DNA from: Ga0077555 sp046154645 | Lineage (GTDB): Bacteria > Pseudomonadota > Alphaproteobacteria > Rhizobiales > Hyphomicrobiaceae | DNA: 64,000 nucleotides | Assembly: GCA_046154645.1 (NCBI GenBank) | Contig: JBJXDZ010000109.1 | Location: 1-64,000 of the forward strand | Direction of reading: 5' to 3' | Part shown: positions 54,283 to 63,131 of the stretch, piece after piece | Layout: each line of letters begins with the position of its first letter | Position numbering within the stretch: position 1 is the stretch's first letter | Made by a program: the position numbers and the translations under genes | The notes under the pieces: model-generated | The model's input: the letters and a program-made list of their open reading frames with translations, nothing else | Database searches by the model: none | What the model was told of the DNA's origin: nothing

Positions 54283-54308
54283 GGGGTCAGACCCTTGGAT
54301 CTGCCCCC
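54283..54308. repeat. Copy of the 26-bp palindrome at the end of an MFS gene
   Basis: GGGGTCAGACCC, TT, then GGATCTGCCCCC. On the minus strand it encodes the last residues (GADPRV) and the stop codon of the MFS gene. Confidence 0.85.
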
Positions 54309-55576
54309 ATCGCGGGTTCGGTGATCCGCCGCCGGTGGCGCTCGTACCAGAACGACATCGCCTCGATCGCCAGCCAGGACGCCGCGGCGCAGCCGATCAG
54401 CACATAGCGCCCCGTCTCCCAGCCCCACTGATCCGCGATCCACGCGAACACCGTTGGCGCCGAGGCGTTGACGAACAGCACCGGCGTTGCAATCAGCCCC
54501 AGCACCGCGCCGTAGCCCTTGGCCCCGAACAGTGCCAGCGGCACCGCGCCACGCACGATGGTGATGACCCCTTGCGCGGCGCCGAGGAGCAGCGTGAAGG
54601 CCAGCACGGCCGCAAACACACCGTGCCCGAGGATCAGCAGCAGGAACGACAGCGGCAACGCGCCGATGGCGATGCGGGCAACCGTGATGGCGCGCAGGTT
54701 GCGTCCGAACACGATCTCCACGATCCGTCCGGCGAACTGCGCGAATCCCTTGAGCGAGGCCATCCACACCGCCGCCGCCGTGAACAGGCCTGCCGCCTCG
54801 ATGAGCTGCACAAGTTGCACCGTGATGATGCCGAACACGAAACCGTTGAGCGACATGATCAGCGCGAAGAGGCCGATGCCGATGCGTCGCGCCGCGCCTT
54901 CGAGGGCCGGGCCCTCGGCGACAGCTTGTGCGGTCGGTGCCATGGCCGCCGTCGATGCACTCTCGCGTCGCGCCAGCCCGAACCAGTGCAGCGGCAGGCA
55001 GATCACCAGATTGACGAGGGCAAAGATCAGCAAGGTTTGCCGCCAACCCACCTGCTCGGCGAGATAGTGGCCGATCACCCAGAAAATCGACGACGCGAAG
55101 GCGCCATAGAGCGTGAGATAGGAGATCGCCGTCCGCCCCCGGCTCGGCGCCACCTGCACCAGCGCCGCGAAGGCCGCATCATAGAGGCACAGCCGCATGC
55201 CGACGCCCAGCAGCGCCCACACCGCCAGATAGCTGGCGTGATCCTGCACGAAGGCCAGCGCCGCCAGTGCCGCCGAGACCACCACCGTGCCAATCGACAT
55301 CAGGCCCCGCGCGCCATAGCGGTCGATGGCGCGACCAACGGTCGTGGAAATCAATCCCATCACCAGCACGGCGATGGTGAAGCCGAGGAACACCTGCGCT
55401 CGCGTCCAGCCCATCTCCTTGGCGATCGGGTTGCCGAGCACGCCTAGGCAATAGAAGCTCGTCCCCCAGGCTGTGATCTGCGTGATGCCGAGCGCATGCA
55501 CCGCCCGATGCATGGGATCATTGAGCCAGCCGCCACCGGCGCCGGTTCCGACCCGTTCCTGTCCGTGCTTCGCCAT
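54287..55576 (-). CDS. MFS transporter
   Basis: The 429-residue inner-membrane protein has twelve hydrophobic segments; MFS motif traces are GRAIDRYGARGLMSIG after segment 2 and GRIVEIVFGRNLRAIT in the second half. The C-terminal residues and stop are supplied by a dispersed palindromic repeat, so the original end may have been different. CAGGGGGA precedes the ATG. Divergent from benE. Substrate unknown. Confidence 0.87.
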   Translation of the reverse strand: MAKHGQERVGTGAGGGWLNDPMHRAVHALGITQITAWGTSFYCLGVLGNPIAKEMGWTRAQVFLGFTIAVLVMGLISTTVGRAIDRYGARGLMSIGTVVVSAALAALAFVQDHASYLAVWALLGVGMRLCLYDAAFAALVQVAPSRGRTAISYLTLYGAFASSIFWVIGHYLAEQVGWRQTLLIFALVNLVICLPLHWFGLARRESASTAAMAPTAQAVAEGPALEGAARRIGIGLFALIMSLNGFVFGIITVQLVQLIEAAGLFTAAAVWMASLKGFAQFAGRIVEIVFGRNLRAITVARIAIGALPLSFLLLILGHGVFAAVLAFTLLLGAAQGVITIVRGAVPLALFGAKGYGAVLGLIATPVLFVNASAPTVFAWIADQWGWETGRYVLIGCAAASWLAIEAMSFWYERHRRRITEPAMGADPRV

Positions 55577-55695
55577 CGTCGATCGTCCCCCTGGATGCGG
55601 CTTATGCTAACCCGCTTGGTTCGCGCCTGCATCCCCGATGACAGATCACCGCCATCCTGCTACGCGCATGGCCGATAGACATTTACGGGGGCACG

Positions 55696-56853
55696 ATGCG
55701 GCTTTCAGTTCTCTCGGCGGCCATCGTCGCGGCCCTGGTCGGCATTGCCGGCGCCCTCGCCGTTGTACTCGCCGCGGCCGCCGCCGTTGGCGCCAGCCAG
55801 GCCGAGACCACGTCCTGGGTCACCGCGCTCTGCCTCTCCATGGCACTCAACAGCGGCTTTCTGTCCTGGCGGCACCGCATGCCGATCATCACGGCCTGGT
55901 CGACGCCGGGTGCCGCGGTCATCGCTGCCACCGCCGGCGCCGTGAAACTCGATGCCGCGGTCGCAGCCTTCCTGGTCACCGGTGCTCTCATCGTCGCGAC
56001 CGGCGCCATCGGCCTGCTCGACCGCTTGATCCGGCGCATTCCCATGGCCGTGGCCGCGGGCATGCTTGCAGGCGTGCTGGTTCGCTTCGTGTTGCAGATG
56101 GTCGAGGCGATCCCGGCCGCGCCGTTGCTGGTCGTGCCGCTGGTCGTGCTGTTCCTGCTGCTGCGCCTGGTGACCCCCGCCGCTGCTATGCTGGTGGTGA
56201 TTGCCGCCGGCACCGCACTTGCCGCCGCCCTGGGCCTGATCACGACCTGGCCTAGGCTCGAGCTCTCGACGTTGACCGTGGTCACACCGCGCTTCGAGGT
56301 GGCCACCATCATCGGACTCGCCCTGCCGCTGTACCTCGTCACCATGGCCTCGCAGAACCTGCCCGGCGCCGCCGTCCTCAAGGCCTCGGGCTACGAGCCG
56401 CCGTTCTCATCCGCGCTCGTGGTGACGGGCCTCGCCTCCCTCGTCATCGCCCCGTTCGGCGCCCACACCATCAATCTTGCCGCCATCACGGCGGCCATTT
56501 GCACTGGCCCCGACGCCCATCCCGATCCCGCCAGGCGCTGGCACACCGGCATCGCCTATCTCGTCGTCTACGGCCTATTGGCCGCCCTCGGTGCGTCCCT
56601 GGTGGCCCTGTTCGCCGCCTTTCCGGCCGCTCTCATCAAGGCCATCGCTGGCCTCGGCCTCCTCGGCTCGCTCGCCTCCGCGCTCGCCACCGCCGTTGCC
56701 GACGAGCGCCAGCGCTTTGCCGGCATCCTGGCCTTCGCCGTCACCGCGTCCGGGATCGCTCTGTTCGGCATCGGTTCGGCGTTCTGGGGGCTGGTCGCAG
56801 GCCTGATCGTGGTCGCCTTGGACGCACTGGCCGCGCGTGCGCCCCCTACGTAA
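55696..56853 (+). CDS. BenE-family benzoate/H+ symporter-like transporter
   Basis: The 385-residue protein has about 12 hydrophobic segments and BenE motifs such as LSWRHRMPIITAWSTPGAAVIA, IRRIPMAVAAGMLAGVLVRFV, MASQNLPGAAVLKASGYEPP and FGAHTINLAAITAAICTGPD. Known members carry benzoate with protons. No aromatic-ring oxygenase is adjacent, so another carboxylate is possible. A GGGGGC site precedes the ATG. The tctBA pair follows. Confidence 0.92.
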   Translation: MRLSVLSAAIVAALVGIAGALAVVLAAAAAVGASQAETTSWVTALCLSMALNSGFLSWRHRMPIITAWSTPGAAVIAATAGAVKLDAAVAAFLVTGALIVATGAIGLLDRLIRRIPMAVAAGMLAGVLVRFVLQMVEAIPAAPLLVVPLVVLFLLLRLVTPAAAMLVVIAAGTALAAALGLITTWPRLELSTLTVVTPRFEVATIIGLALPLYLVTMASQNLPGAAVLKASGYEPPFSSALVVTGLASLVIAPFGAHTINLAAITAAICTGPDAHPDPARRWHTGIAYLVVYGLLAALGASLVALFAAFPAALIKAIAGLGLLGSLASALATAVADERQRFAGILAFAVTASGIALFGIGSAFWGLVAGLIVVALDALAARAPPT

Positions 56854-57026
56854 CTTGGAAGCCACACTTTGCCGCCAGCCGATGCTGGTCAGGCAACACG
56901 CGATCCCCTAATGTCACGGACTGTCACGCAGATTTGGTGCGAGGCCATGAGCACGCCGGCCGCAGCCTTGCGCCACACTATGGTGGCGTTGCGGCGACCA
57001 CAACGACCTCGGGGGAGGGAGACGAC

Positions 57027-57737
57027 GTGAGCCTGGACAAAGACGTTGCCGCCGGTTTGTTTTTCGTCAGTCTCGGCGTCCTCGGCCTTGTCATCGGTGC
57101 CGACTATGCGTTCGGCACCACCGCGCGCATGGGCGCCGGCTTCGTGCCCAAACTGTTGTCGTGGGGCCTCGTCGGCCTCGGCTGCCTGATCGCGCTCGGC
57201 GGTTTGGCACGCCGGCCCGAGAATGCCATGGACACGTGGGCGTTCGGCCCCCTCCTCGTCATCATCGCGGCCGTGGTGGCCTTCGGCGCCTGCCTCGAGC
57301 CCTACGGCCTGGAGGGAGCCACGATCGGCGCCATTCTGATCGCCAGCGCCGGCCGGGCGCGCCAGAATGCGCTGCAGATCTGCCTCCTGATCTTCGCCAT
57401 CATCGGCCTCACGGCCAGCCTCTATCCGGGAATTAACCGGCTGCTCGGCGCCAGCACGGTGACCGCCATTCTCGCCGCCTCGGGTGCCGCGCTCCTCCTG
57501 CAATGGCTGATCTACGCCTTTGGCGAAACCCGCCGCGCGCTCATCGAGCAGGCCATACTTGCCCTCGTTCTCGCCGTGCTCTCGGTCATCGTGTTTGCCG
57601 ACCTCCTCGGCCTGCCCTTTAAGTCGCTGTTCGTGCAACAGCTCTGGATGCCCATCAAGACCACCGTCTTCCAACCTGTCTTCCAGGGCATCGGCGGCGT
57701 CATCAAGGCTGTGCGCGGCCTCTTCAAGGGGGCATGA
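57027..57737 (+). CDS. Tripartite tricarboxylate transporter, small membrane subunit (TctB)
   Basis: The 236-residue protein has about six or seven transmembrane segments, with the TctB pattern FVSLGVLGLVIGADYAFGTTARMGAGFVP at the N-terminus. It is somewhat longer than usual TctB (about 150-170 residues), with extra membrane segments at the C-terminal end. A GTG start is chosen after GGGAGGGA. It is separated by 10 bases from tctA and is co-transcribed with it. Confidence 0.87.
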   Translation: MSLDKDVAAGLFFVSLGVLGLVIGADYAFGTTARMGAGFVPKLLSWGLVGLGCLIALGGLARRPENAMDTWAFGPLLVIIAAVVAFGACLEPYGLEGATIGAILIASAGRARQNALQICLLIFAIIGLTASLYPGINRLLGASTVTAILAASGAALLLQWLIYAFGETRRALIEQAILALVLAVLSVIVFADLLGLPFKSLFVQQLWMPIKTTVFQPVFQGIGGVIKAVRGLFKGA

Positions 57738-57747
57738 GGGAACTCAG

Positions 57748-59253
57748 ATGGACTTGCTTTCGAACCTCGCGCTCGGCTTCTCGGTGGCGTTCACTTTCGA
57801 GAACCTCATGTTCTGCCTGATCGGCGCCGTCCTCGGCACCTTGATCGGCGTGCTGCCGGGCATCGGCCCGGTGCCGACCATCGCCATGCTGCTCCCGTTC
57901 ACGTTCTCGCTGTCGCCGATCCCAGCGCTGATCATGATGGCCGGCATCTACTACGGCGCCCAATACGGGGGCTCGACGACGGCCATCCTGGTCAACATGC
58001 CCGGCGAAAGCTCGTCCGTCGTCACCTGCCTTGATGGCTACCAGATGGCGCGCCAGGGCCGTGCCGGCGCCGCACTTGCGATTGCCGCCATCGGCTCCTT
58101 CATTGCCGGCACCATCGCCACCATCCTGATTGCGGTCTGCGCTGGCTGGATGACGCTGGTCACGCAAAGCTTCGGCGCCGCTGAGTATTTCTCGCTGATG
58201 GTGTTCGGCCTCATCGCCGCCGTCGTGCTCGCTCAGGGCAGCATCCTGAAGGCCGTGGCCATGATCATCGTCGGCCTGTTCCTGGGCCTCATCGGCACCG
58301 ACGTGAACACCGGCAAGCAGCGCTACACCTTCGGCATCCCCGAGCTTTCCGACGGCATCGGCTTCGTGCCCATCGCGCTCGGCATCTTCGGCATTGCCGA
58401 GATCGTGCACAATCTGTCGCAGAAGGAAGACCGCAGCATCCTGGCGCAACGCATCACCGGGCTCATGCCAACGGCGGCCGACATGCGCGCCTCACTCCCC
58501 GCCATCTTCCGTGGCACCGCCATCGGTTCCCTGCTCGGCGTGCTGCCCGGTGGCGGCGCCGTGCTGTCGGCCTTCTCCGCCTACACGCTGGAAAAGAAGA
58601 TCTCGCGCACGCCGGAGCGCTTCGGCAATGGCGCCATTGAAGGCGTCGCCGCGCCGGAAGCCGCCAACAACGCCGGCGCCCAGACCTCGTTCATTCCCCT
58701 GCTCATGCTTGGCATCCCGCCCAATGCCGTGATGGCCCTCATGGTCGGCGCCATGATGATCCACGGCATCCAGCCCGGCCCGCAAGTGATGACCAAGCAG
58801 CCGGACCTGTTCTGGGGCCTCATCGCCTCCATGTGGCTCGGCAATCTGATGCTGCTGGTGATCAACCTGCCGATGATCGGCATCTGGGTGCGGCTGCTCT
58901 CCGTGCCCTACAATCTGCTGTCGCCGGCCATCCTGCTGTTCTGCTGCATCGGCGTTTATAGCCTCAACAACAGCGGCTTCGAGGTGGCGCTCACGGCTGT
59001 GTTCGGCATTCTCGGCTATTTCTTCCTGAAGGCCGGCTGCGAGGGAGCGCCGTTGCTGCTGGGTTTTGTCCTCGGGCCGTTGATGGAGGAGAACCTGCGC
59101 CGTGCCCTGCTCCTCTCCCAGGGCGATCCGACCGTGTTCGTCACCCGCCCGATCAGCGCCGTACTGCTTGCGCTCGCCGCCATGCTGCTGGTGATCGTCG
59201 TATTGCCGGCCGTGCGGGCGACCCGTGAGGTGGCCTTCAAGGAGGCGTCATGA
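57748..59253 (+). CDS. Tripartite tricarboxylate transporter, large membrane subunit (TctA)
   Basis: The 501-residue inner-membrane protein has the TctA signatures LIGVLPGIGPVPTIAMLLPF, GIYYGAQYGGSTTAILVNMPGE, GVLPGGGAVLSAFSAYTLEKK and ERFGNGAIEGVAAPEAANNA near residue 290. It moves the carboxylate after a Bug-type binding protein delivers it. No binding-protein gene is beside it; the only one in the window is at 44824. Confidence 0.95.
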   Translation: MDLLSNLALGFSVAFTFENLMFCLIGAVLGTLIGVLPGIGPVPTIAMLLPFTFSLSPIPALIMMAGIYYGAQYGGSTTAILVNMPGESSSVVTCLDGYQMARQGRAGAALAIAAIGSFIAGTIATILIAVCAGWMTLVTQSFGAAEYFSLMVFGLIAAVVLAQGSILKAVAMIIVGLFLGLIGTDVNTGKQRYTFGIPELSDGIGFVPIALGIFGIAEIVHNLSQKEDRSILAQRITGLMPTAADMRASLPAIFRGTAIGSLLGVLPGGGAVLSAFSAYTLEKKISRTPERFGNGAIEGVAAPEAANNAGAQTSFIPLLMLGIPPNAVMALMVGAMMIHGIQPGPQVMTKQPDLFWGLIASMWLGNLMLLVINLPMIGIWVRLLSVPYNLLSPAILLFCCIGVYSLNNSGFEVALTAVFGILGYFFLKAGCEGAPLLLGFVLGPLMEENLRRALLLSQGDPTVFVTRPISAVLLALAAMLLVIVVLPAVRATREVAFKEAS

Positions 59254-59351
59254 AGACCCGCCACACCGCCCTCTTGAGGCGGTACCGGCCGTTGCCGGAT
59301 AGCCCGGCGAACCCATCGTCGGCGTTTCATTGACCCGCGGAGAACAGTGCC

Positions 59352-60629
59352 ATGTCGAAGACCGCGTACATCTTCGTTGCCATCATTTTCACCCTGCTCG
59401 GGGCGTCGTTCATCGCGTCCACGGCATTCATGCTGCGCGAGTTCGCCACCACGGATGCGGAGACCATGGTGATCGCGCATAGTCACGTCTTCATTTTCTT
59501 TCCGCTGCTCGGTCTGGTCGCGCTCGCTGCCTTCTATCTGCCCTCCGTCATCTTCACCGACCATTACCTAACCAACCTCGGCTGGTTCGGCTGGGTCCGC
59601 TTCGGCGTCGGCTTTATCGCCGTGGCGACCTTTGCCTGGTTTCAGGCGACGCGCCTCTCAAGCCAGGACTTGCGCGCCATCTGGGAGGTGGCCCCGACCG
59701 AGCTCACGCGGGAAGCGGCCGCCGGCCCGCTGCGCAATCCCGGCCGTTGTACCGACGTTGCCAAGGTCGACGCGCTACGCCAAGCCCGCGAGCGCGGCGA
59801 AAATCCCCCTGCTGGCGATCTGACCAAGCCTTGCAGCCGCCAGCCCATTCTGACCGTGCTGCGAGATCTGCGCGACAAGGCGCAGCATCGCGCCGCCCTC
59901 TCCACCTTCTCGCGCAATTGCAAGCCCGATGCGCTGCTCGAGAAACCCGCCATCGACGATGCCGAGCGCTACTGCTTCCCCGCCGGCCAGAAGCTCAACG
60001 CTGCCGACTGCTGTCGCATCCAGGGCGAGTTCGCCTCGCATGTGCGCAATCTCTATGTGGCCTCGGCGACGCGCTCCAAGACCGCCGACTTCGAAGCCTC
60101 CTTGTTCTTCGCCAAGGCCTTCTTCCTGTCCGTGCTCTTGGTCATCGGCCTGTTCCTGCTCATTTGGCGGCACACACTCAAGAAGCACTACGCCGCCCAT
60201 CGTCCAGCCATGGAACGTGGCATCATGATCGGCGCCATCGTGCTGCTGTTCTGGGTGCTCATGGATTACGGCTACCAGCAGACCACCGATGTCCTGTTCG
60301 GGCGCAACTACGACGGCGTCAATCCACGCATCAGCCTGCTGTTCATTCCCTGGGCCGTGCTGCTGCTGTTCTATTTCATGGAGCGCCTCGGCGAGGATCT
60401 CGAGCGCGTCGCCCAGATCGCCACCATCGTCGGCACAGGCTTCACGCTGCTGCGCTACCAGGAAATCAACGACTGGACGGCGCGCCTCCTCGGCGTTGGC
60501 GCTGCCAATTGGCATTTCGCCATTGTCGCCGTCATTGGACTGCTTGGACTGGTTGCAATCCTGCGGCCGAGCTGGCTGCCGACTCCCGCCAAGCCCCACG
60601 CCGACAAGCCGGTCGGCGTCAAGCAATAA
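59352..60629 (+). CDS. Membrane protein with cysteine-containing loop, unknown function
   Basis: The 425-residue protein has three transmembrane segments at the N-terminus, then a roughly 150-residue soluble loop (about 100-245) with seven Cys (in NPGRCTD, KPCSRQ, SRNCKPD, RYCFPAG and DCCRIQ), then about four more transmembrane segments. The loop may be periplasmic with disulfides. CGGAG precedes the ATG. No family is recognised. The corA-like gene follows by about 100 bases in the same direction. Confidence 0.65.
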   Translation: MSKTAYIFVAIIFTLLGASFIASTAFMLREFATTDAETMVIAHSHVFIFFPLLGLVALAAFYLPSVIFTDHYLTNLGWFGWVRFGVGFIAVATFAWFQATRLSSQDLRAIWEVAPTELTREAAAGPLRNPGRCTDVAKVDALRQARERGENPPAGDLTKPCSRQPILTVLRDLRDKAQHRAALSTFSRNCKPDALLEKPAIDDAERYCFPAGQKLNAADCCRIQGEFASHVRNLYVASATRSKTADFEASLFFAKAFFLSVLLVIGLFLLIWRHTLKKHYAAHRPAMERGIMIGAIVLLFWVLMDYGYQQTTDVLFGRNYDGVNPRISLLFIPWAVLLLFYFMERLGEDLERVAQIATIVGTGFTLLRYQEINDWTARLLGVGAANWHFAIVAVIGLLGLVAILRPSWLPTPAKPHADKPVGVKQ

Positions 60630-60726
60630 CCGATAAAGCCATGGCCGCCGACACCGACACGCCCTACCCTGCTCGACACCTGCCTGGGCTCGACCAGCTT
60701 GCAGCCTTTTACCGACGGACGCCACC

Positions 60727-61698
60727 ATGATCCTCCTGCACGATCTTGACGGAACACGGCTGCAGCAGCGGCAAGGCTTCGAGCCTGTCAATGACCACAC
60801 GATCTGGATCGATCTCGTCGATCCGACGGTCGAAGAGGATGCCTACCTGGAGAAGCAACTCGGCATCGCCATCCCGACCCGGGCCGAGACGCGCGAGATC
60901 GAGTCGTCGAGCCGCCTCTACCAGGAGAACGGCGCCCACTACATGACCGCCTTTGTCGTCTACAACATCGAGGCGGCTTTGCCGGCTTCCTCGACCGTGA
61001 CCTTCATCATGACGCGCAATCGCCTGATCACGGTGCGCTATCACGACCTCAAGGCTTTTCCGCTGTTCCTCTCGCGCGTCGAGAAACAGGATCTCGGTTG
61101 CGGCACGCCGCCCGCGATCATGCTCGGCCTGATCGAGGCTCTGATCAGCCGCGCCGCCGACCTCGTCGAGCGCATCCAGGACGATGTCGAGCGCAACGCG
61201 CACCACATCTTCGACATCAAGGGCGGCCAGCAGACGCGCGATCGCCGCTTCGACGTCATCCTGAAAGCGGCCGGCCGGCAAGGCGACATCAACTCCCGTA
61301 CGCAGGAGAGCGCTTTCTCGCTTGAGCGCCTGCTCACCTATCTCACCCATGTCCTGAAGGAGCGGCACGCGGAGCCGGCCCTGCTGGCCCGCGTCGACAC
61401 CGCCCATCGCGACGTGCACTCGCTGATGGAGCACATGCGCTTCCTCGCCAGCCGCATTGAGTTCCTGCTTGATGCCACGCTCGGCACCATCAACATGCAG
61501 CAGAACGGCATTATCAAGATCTTCTCGGTGGCCTCCGTGGCGCTGATGCCGCCGACGCTGATTGCCTCGATCTACGGCATGAACTTCAAGCACATGCCGG
61601 AGCTGGACGTGTGGTGGGCCTATCCGGCGGCGCTGGTCGGCATGCTGCTCTCCGCCATCCTGCCGTTCGTTTATTTCCGTCGTAAAGGTTGGTTCTGA
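60727..61698 (+). CDS. corA: CorA-family magnesium/divalent cation channel
   Basis: The 323-residue protein has the long cytoplasmic alpha-helical part (about 1-260) and two C-terminal transmembrane segments. The selectivity motif YGMNF is present at about residues 282-286, with the KIFSVASVALMPPTLIASI first membrane segment and a basic tail (YFRRKGWF). It forms a pentameric Mg2+ channel. It faces the livH-type gene across a hairpin. Confidence 0.95.
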   Translation: MILLHDLDGTRLQQRQGFEPVNDHTIWIDLVDPTVEEDAYLEKQLGIAIPTRAETREIESSSRLYQENGAHYMTAFVVYNIEAALPASSTVTFIMTRNRLITVRYHDLKAFPLFLSRVEKQDLGCGTPPAIMLGLIEALISRAADLVERIQDDVERNAHHIFDIKGGQQTRDRRFDVILKAAGRQGDINSRTQESAFSLERLLTYLTHVLKERHAEPALLARVDTAHRDVHSLMEHMRFLASRIEFLLDATLGTINMQQNGIIKIFSVASVALMPPTLIASIYGMNFKHMPELDVWWAYPAALVGMLLSAILPFVYFRRKGWF

Positions 61699-61719
61699 CT
61701 ATCACCAATACGCGGGATG

Positions 61720-61762
61720 CTTGCCACGTTGGGTCGCGCTTGGCTTGACCCAACGCGGCAAG
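61720..61762. terminator. Shared hairpin between corA and the livH-type gene
   Basis: CTTGCCACGTTGGGTC and GACCCAACGCGGCAAG pair over 16 bases with one mismatch around an 11-base loop. It is placed between two convergent genes, so it can serve both strands. It lacks a T-run. Confidence 0.7.
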
Positions 61763-61766
61763 CGCC

Positions 61767-63131
61767 CTACACCGTCGTGCGCAGGCTGGATCGCACCACC
61801 AGGATGACGACGAGCCCGGTGAACAGCATCGCGTCGCGATGCTCGATCGGCAGCGCCGCCGACCACAGCGCCTCGACAACCGCAATGGCCAGGCCGCACA
61901 ACGCAGCCCGACCAATCGCCCCGCTGCCCGCCAGCAATGCCGCGATCAAGGCCTTGAGACCGACCATCAGACCACCGGCATAAGCAATGCTGCCGTAGGT
62001 CACGGCCGCGATGGCGCCGCCAAGCCCCGCCAGCAGCCCTGAGACCGCAAAGGTCACCGCATGAATAGCCGTCGGGCTCACCCCCATCAGCGATGCCGCC
62101 AGCGGATCATCGGACGCGGCCCGCCACGCCCGGCCAAGCCCCGAGCGCGACAGCGCCACCAGCAGCGCTGCCATGGCAAGCGCCGACAGGGCCGCGACCA
62201 CCACGGCCACAGGCGTCACCGTCACGATGAAATCGCCGGAACGCAGCAGCGCCACGGGATCGTTCAGAATAGGCGGCCCTGATTTCGGGCCCCCGGTCTT
62301 GGCGAGGCGCACCGTCTCGGCCAGGACAATGGCGAGCCCGGCACTGGCGATCAGCGGCGTCTGGCCGGCAATCGTGTGCAGCGGCTCGAACACGACGCGT
62401 CCCATCGCCGCCGAAATCATGCCGCCGGCCCATAGTGCCACGATCACGGCAGCCGCGATTACCAAGGCCACGCGGGCATCGGAGCCACCGACGGCGGCAA
62501 TGCCGATGAGCGCAGCATAGCCGCCGGCCGTGACCAGATCGCCGAACGCCAGGTTGATGCGGCCGACCAGCCCGTAGACCAGCGCATAGGCGGCGGCCAG
62601 CAGAGGCAGCAAGGCCATCTGCGGCAACCCCGAAATCAGCGCCTGCACGCTGACAGCGACGCCGCGCGCCACCTCGGGCACCCGATCGGCGCCTGGCACC
62701 GGCTCCGGATCGATGGTTCCCGGGATGGTGTCGAGCCAGAATCGCTTCAGCATGTAGATGCGTGAGGCGGCCAGCGGCCCGTCCGGCGTTTCAATGGACA
62801 GGATGCGCTCGGCTGGCTTCTGGCTTGGCCGGCTCGGATCAAACAGGCAGGTGACAGTGCGCGGGCTTGGGCGCGCCATTCCCGGCACCACGCCTACAAG
62901 CCGATACGAGATGGCGACGCCGGCTCCCGGTCCGCTGGCGTTCACCACCGCGCGCGAGACCGGGCGCACGGACTGAACCTCGATGCGCGCCGTCCCGCCT
63001 TCGAGCCCGGCAATCACGTGCCGGCAGACGCGCGCTTCCTCGGCATCAACAACCCGCGCGCAGGCACCCAGCAGCAGCGCCAACACGACGATCGCCGCAA
63101 CCGAGGCGAGGGCGCGCGTGCAGCCTCTCAA
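61767..63131 (-). CDS. Branched-chain amino acid ABC permease (LivH family) with lipoprotein-like N-terminus
   Basis: The 454-residue protein has an N-terminal hydrophobic segment ending in a lipobox-like LALLLGAC (about residue 23), then about 135 residues of extracytoplasmic sequence, then the LivH permease domain with about 8 transmembrane segments (ALVYGLVGRINLAFGDLVTAGGY, FAVSGLLAGLGGAIAAVTYG). Usual LivH proteins are about 290-300 residues and lack this extension. The TTG start at 63131 overlaps the hemB stop (TTGA), so translation is coupled. No other liv genes are in view on this side. A PAS/sensor-like or ligand-binding role of the extension is unproven. Confidence 0.8.
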   Translation of the reverse strand: MRGCTRALASVAAIVVLALLLGACARVVDAEEARVCRHVIAGLEGGTARIEVQSVRPVSRAVVNASGPGAGVAISYRLVGVVPGMARPSPRTVTCLFDPSRPSQKPAERILSIETPDGPLAASRIYMLKRFWLDTIPGTIDPEPVPGADRVPEVARGVAVSVQALISGLPQMALLPLLAAAYALVYGLVGRINLAFGDLVTAGGYAALIGIAAVGGSDARVALVIAAAVIVALWAGGMISAAMGRVVFEPLHTIAGQTPLIASAGLAIVLAETVRLAKTGGPKSGPPILNDPVALLRSGDFIVTVTPVAVVVAALSALAMAALLVALSRSGLGRAWRAASDDPLAASLMGVSPTAIHAVTFAVSGLLAGLGGAIAAVTYGSIAYAGGLMVGLKALIAALLAGSGAIGRAALCGLAIAVVEALWSAALPIEHRDAMLFTGLVVILVVRSSLRTTV

